Positions 62,454 through 64,000 of a DNA stretch of 64,000 bases are shown here, piece after piece. A program made the position numbers and the translations under genes. The notes beneath the pieces were generated by a model. The model was not told the DNA's origin and made no database searches. It saw only the letters and a program-made list of their open reading frames with translations. Origin of the DNA: Pseudomonas putida (GTDB lineage Bacteria; Pseudomonadota; Gammaproteobacteria; Pseudomonadales; Pseudomonadaceae); the NCBI RefSeq assembly GCF_009883635.2, contig NZ_CP026115.2, forward strand, positions 5,828,001 to 5,892,000, given 5' to 3'. How positions within the stretch are numbered: the stretch's first letter is position 1; each line of letters starts with the position of its first letter.

Positions 62454-63569
62454 TTACACCTGATCGTAAGTGAGTTCATCCAACTCATCGCCCGGTGGCG
62501 CAAGTTCGAAAATTCGACTGGCCAAATCACGAATGCGTTGCGACCAGGCGACCCTGGCCACCCACTCCGTCGGCATGCCCGATACCCCATACAGGGCCCC
62601 CGCAATCTGCCCCGCCGTCGCCGCCACGCTGTCGGCATCATCGGCAAGGTTGGCCGCCAACAGAATCGCATCCCGGAAATTGTCCGTATTCCAAACAGCC
62701 CAGAGCGCTGCTTCCAGGGTATCGACCACATACCCGGACGAGCGAATCTGTTCACGGGATTTGTGCTTGTACTCGCCGGCATTGATGATCAAAGCCCGGG
62801 GCTGCAGGGGGCGCACCTTCGGCGACAGCGCCTCTTCCTTGTCCGCGCCATTGAGCGCCAAATGCAACTGCGCGCCGAACAACTTGCAGCACTCCAAGAC
62901 CTCGATCGCGCCATGGGTCACGCTGCTCTGCGTCACGCTTTCCCACCAGGTCGCCGACAGCGAGTGGCGGCGGAAAATGGCCGTAGGCGCGAGCCGTATC
63001 AACGAACCATTGCCCGCTGTCGAGGCCTCGAGATTGCCCATCCATTCAAGCCCTTGGGCCTCCCAGCCTTCCAGGGCTCGGCGGGTGACATTACCGATGT
63101 CGAAGCAGCGGCCATTGACGCTGTTTTCGCCCTGCCTGTACCAGCGCACCATGGCGTCAGCAAAGGTCGCAAAATCGAACTTGCCTTGGCTTGCGTAGGT
63201 GTCCGCCAGGCACAGCGCCATGCTGGTATCGTCGGTCCACTCACCCGGCGCCAGGCGGAAAGGACCACCGCCGACCATATCGCTGACATGCCCGTGATCG
63301 CGCCGCTGAAACTCCGGGGTCGTGCCTACCGCATCACCAATCGCCAGTCCCAACAGTGCGCCTTGCGCACGGTCCAACGCTTGCTCCGGTGACAACGTGC
63401 AGGGCCTGTCGTCCAACCAGGCTGGCTTGATACGCGGCAGCCTGGGGGCATCGGACTTCAACGTGTAGTCCATGCGCTGCTGCAACTGCGGCGACCACTC
63501 AGGCAGCAGGTTGACGTAGCGCTGGGCGTATTCGCTCAGGGATGCATCCGGGCTTCTCAGGTCGATCAT
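62454..63569 (-). CDS. ADP-ribosylglycohydrolase-family protein
   Basis: The 371-residue DraG/ARH-like enzyme has a binuclear Mg site: [13 protein letters not shown] near the N-terminal core, [15 protein letters not shown] (metal Asp/Thr) and [19 protein letters not shown] (metal Asp pair). It removes ADP-ribose from proteins or nucleic acid. The ATG at 63569 has AAGGA upstream; a longer frame exists but overlaps the divergent gene. Such enzymes can act as broad immunity against ADP-ribosylating T6SS toxins (known for Tri1), which the neighbouring vgrG makes plausible but does not prove. Confidence 0.85.
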   Translation of the reverse strand: MIDLRSPDASLSEYAQRYVNLLPEWSPQLQQRMDYTLKSDAPRLPRIKPAWLDDRPCTLSPEQALDRAQGALLGLAIGDAVGTTPEFQRRDHGHVSDMVGGGPFRLAPGEWTDDTSMALCLADTYASQGKFDFATFADAMVRWYRQGENSVNGRCFDIGNVTRRALEGWEAQGLEWMGNLEASTAGNGSLIRLAPTAIFRRHSLSATWWESVTQSSVTHGAIEVLECCKLFGAQLHLALNGADKEEALSPKVRPLQPRALIINAGEYKHKSREQIRSSGYVVDTLEAALWAVWNTDNFRDAILLAANLADDADSVAATAGQIAGALYGVSGMPTEWVARVAWSQRIRDLASRIFELAPPGDELDELTYDQV

Positions 63570-63708
63570 GCTGATTCCTTGCTGTGGGTTGCGCTCATCC
63601 GTGCGAACATTCTGCTGAACCTGCTGCTCACTGGCAACGACTCGTACCGGCGCAAAGCCGAGGCCACCTGGATGGCCGCTAGAGTCCATCTCCAAGGCGC
63701 TTCCCAGC

Positions 63709-64000
63709 ATGAAATTCAACGACACCTACACCAGCCGCGAGCACCGCTTTTCGCTAGGGATAGAAGTGACTTCACAGCAGTGCTACCTGTCGATCCCGGT
63801 CAGCAACGCAATGGCCGATTACGAAGAGTATTACCGTATCGACAAGGCCCGATACACGGCCTGGCTACAAGATCCATCGGCAGCACTGCCCATGGTCGTC
63901 CGATGCCGCCGCCGCGAACTGGACCATGCCCTGATGATGCAACCTGGCACCCAGCGAGGCACGGCTGACCCGTGCACTTGGGATCTGACGGAAATCTCCG
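63709..64000 (+). CDS. Hypothetical protein, 3' end cut by window edge
   Basis: The open frame from the ATG at 63709 reads 97 codons without a stop. The start ([19 protein letters not shown], then [13 protein letters not shown]) has the look of a small conserved bacterial protein family, but I cannot name it. An AAGG site is about 12 nt upstream. It is divergent from the ADP-ribosylglycohydrolase gene (139 bp). Confidence 0.6.
   Translation, partial: MKFNDTYTSREHRFSLGIEVTSQQCYLSIPVSNAMADYEEYYRIDKARYTAWLQDPSAALPMVVRCRRRELDHALMMQPGTQRGTADPCTWDLTEIS

Noticed and set aside
1..64000. tRNA or rRNA genes, integrase or transposase genes, prophage
   Set aside because: None could be recognised on either strand; the T6SS island has no adjacent integrase in this window.

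Overview
The window looks like a chromosomal segment of a Pseudomonas of the P. putida group. The DNA is GC-rich. It carries the 2-ketogluconate operon with PtxS and a membrane gluconate 2-dehydrogenase in the arrangement typical of these bacteria. Short P. putida-type REP palindromes, built around the core AGCGGGCTTG, lie between many genes. I see no rRNA, tRNA, CRISPR array, prophage or transposase gene. Most of the window is accessory metabolism and transport, and the right end is a type VI secretion (T6SS) effector island.

Left part (1-15 kb): the end of a LysR regulator; a bacteriophytochrome with an HWE-type histidine kinase and a C-terminal receiver domain, abutting a convergent DUF1704 putative metallopeptidase; a GlxA-type regulator divergent from an SDR-EmrA-EmrB-like efflux operon; a divergent aldehyde dehydrogenase and amino acid/polyamine permease; an MFS exporter; and a small unknown gene whose ribosome binding site lies in a possible hairpin. 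Three copies of a 243-bp inverted-repeat element lie within 6 kb here.

15-26 kb is a quaternary-amine island: ProVWX-type ABC importer with a GlxA/AraC regulator, then a LysR regulator, a GbcA/CntA-like Rieske oxygenase, its reductase and a BCCT transporter, followed by an unknown extended SDR. 26-35 kb is sugar-acid catabolism: kguEKTD, ptxS and the three-subunit gluconate 2-dehydrogenase. Three identical PtxS operators lie upstream of the kgu operon, ptxS and the dehydrogenase operon. 35-41 kb is a compact operon of HMG-CoA lyase-like protein, class III CoA-transferase, gamma-carbonic-anhydrase-like protein, MFS transporter and OprD porin. It could take up and split a branched hydroxy-dicarboxylate. 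41-54 kb holds two LysR genes, an aldo/keto reductase, a decayed MFS gene, an AttEFGH-like ABC/lipoprotein operon, and an amidase/M20 hydrolase/MHS transporter/IclR operon.

54-64 kb is the T6SS island, with local AT-rich stretches that suggest transfer: a broken rhs fragment, a putative immunity gene, a prePAAR-TM-PAAR-HNH nuclease effector, an Eag-type (DUF1795) chaperone and VgrG on the minus strand. On the plus strand is a divergent putative membrane-active effector with two tandem paralogous membrane proteins that look like immunity proteins. An ADP-ribosylglycohydrolase and an incomplete gene end the window. The membrane effector with its doubled partner is the best candidate for something undescribed. 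The HMG-CoA lyase/CoA-transferase operon and the 243-bp element come next.
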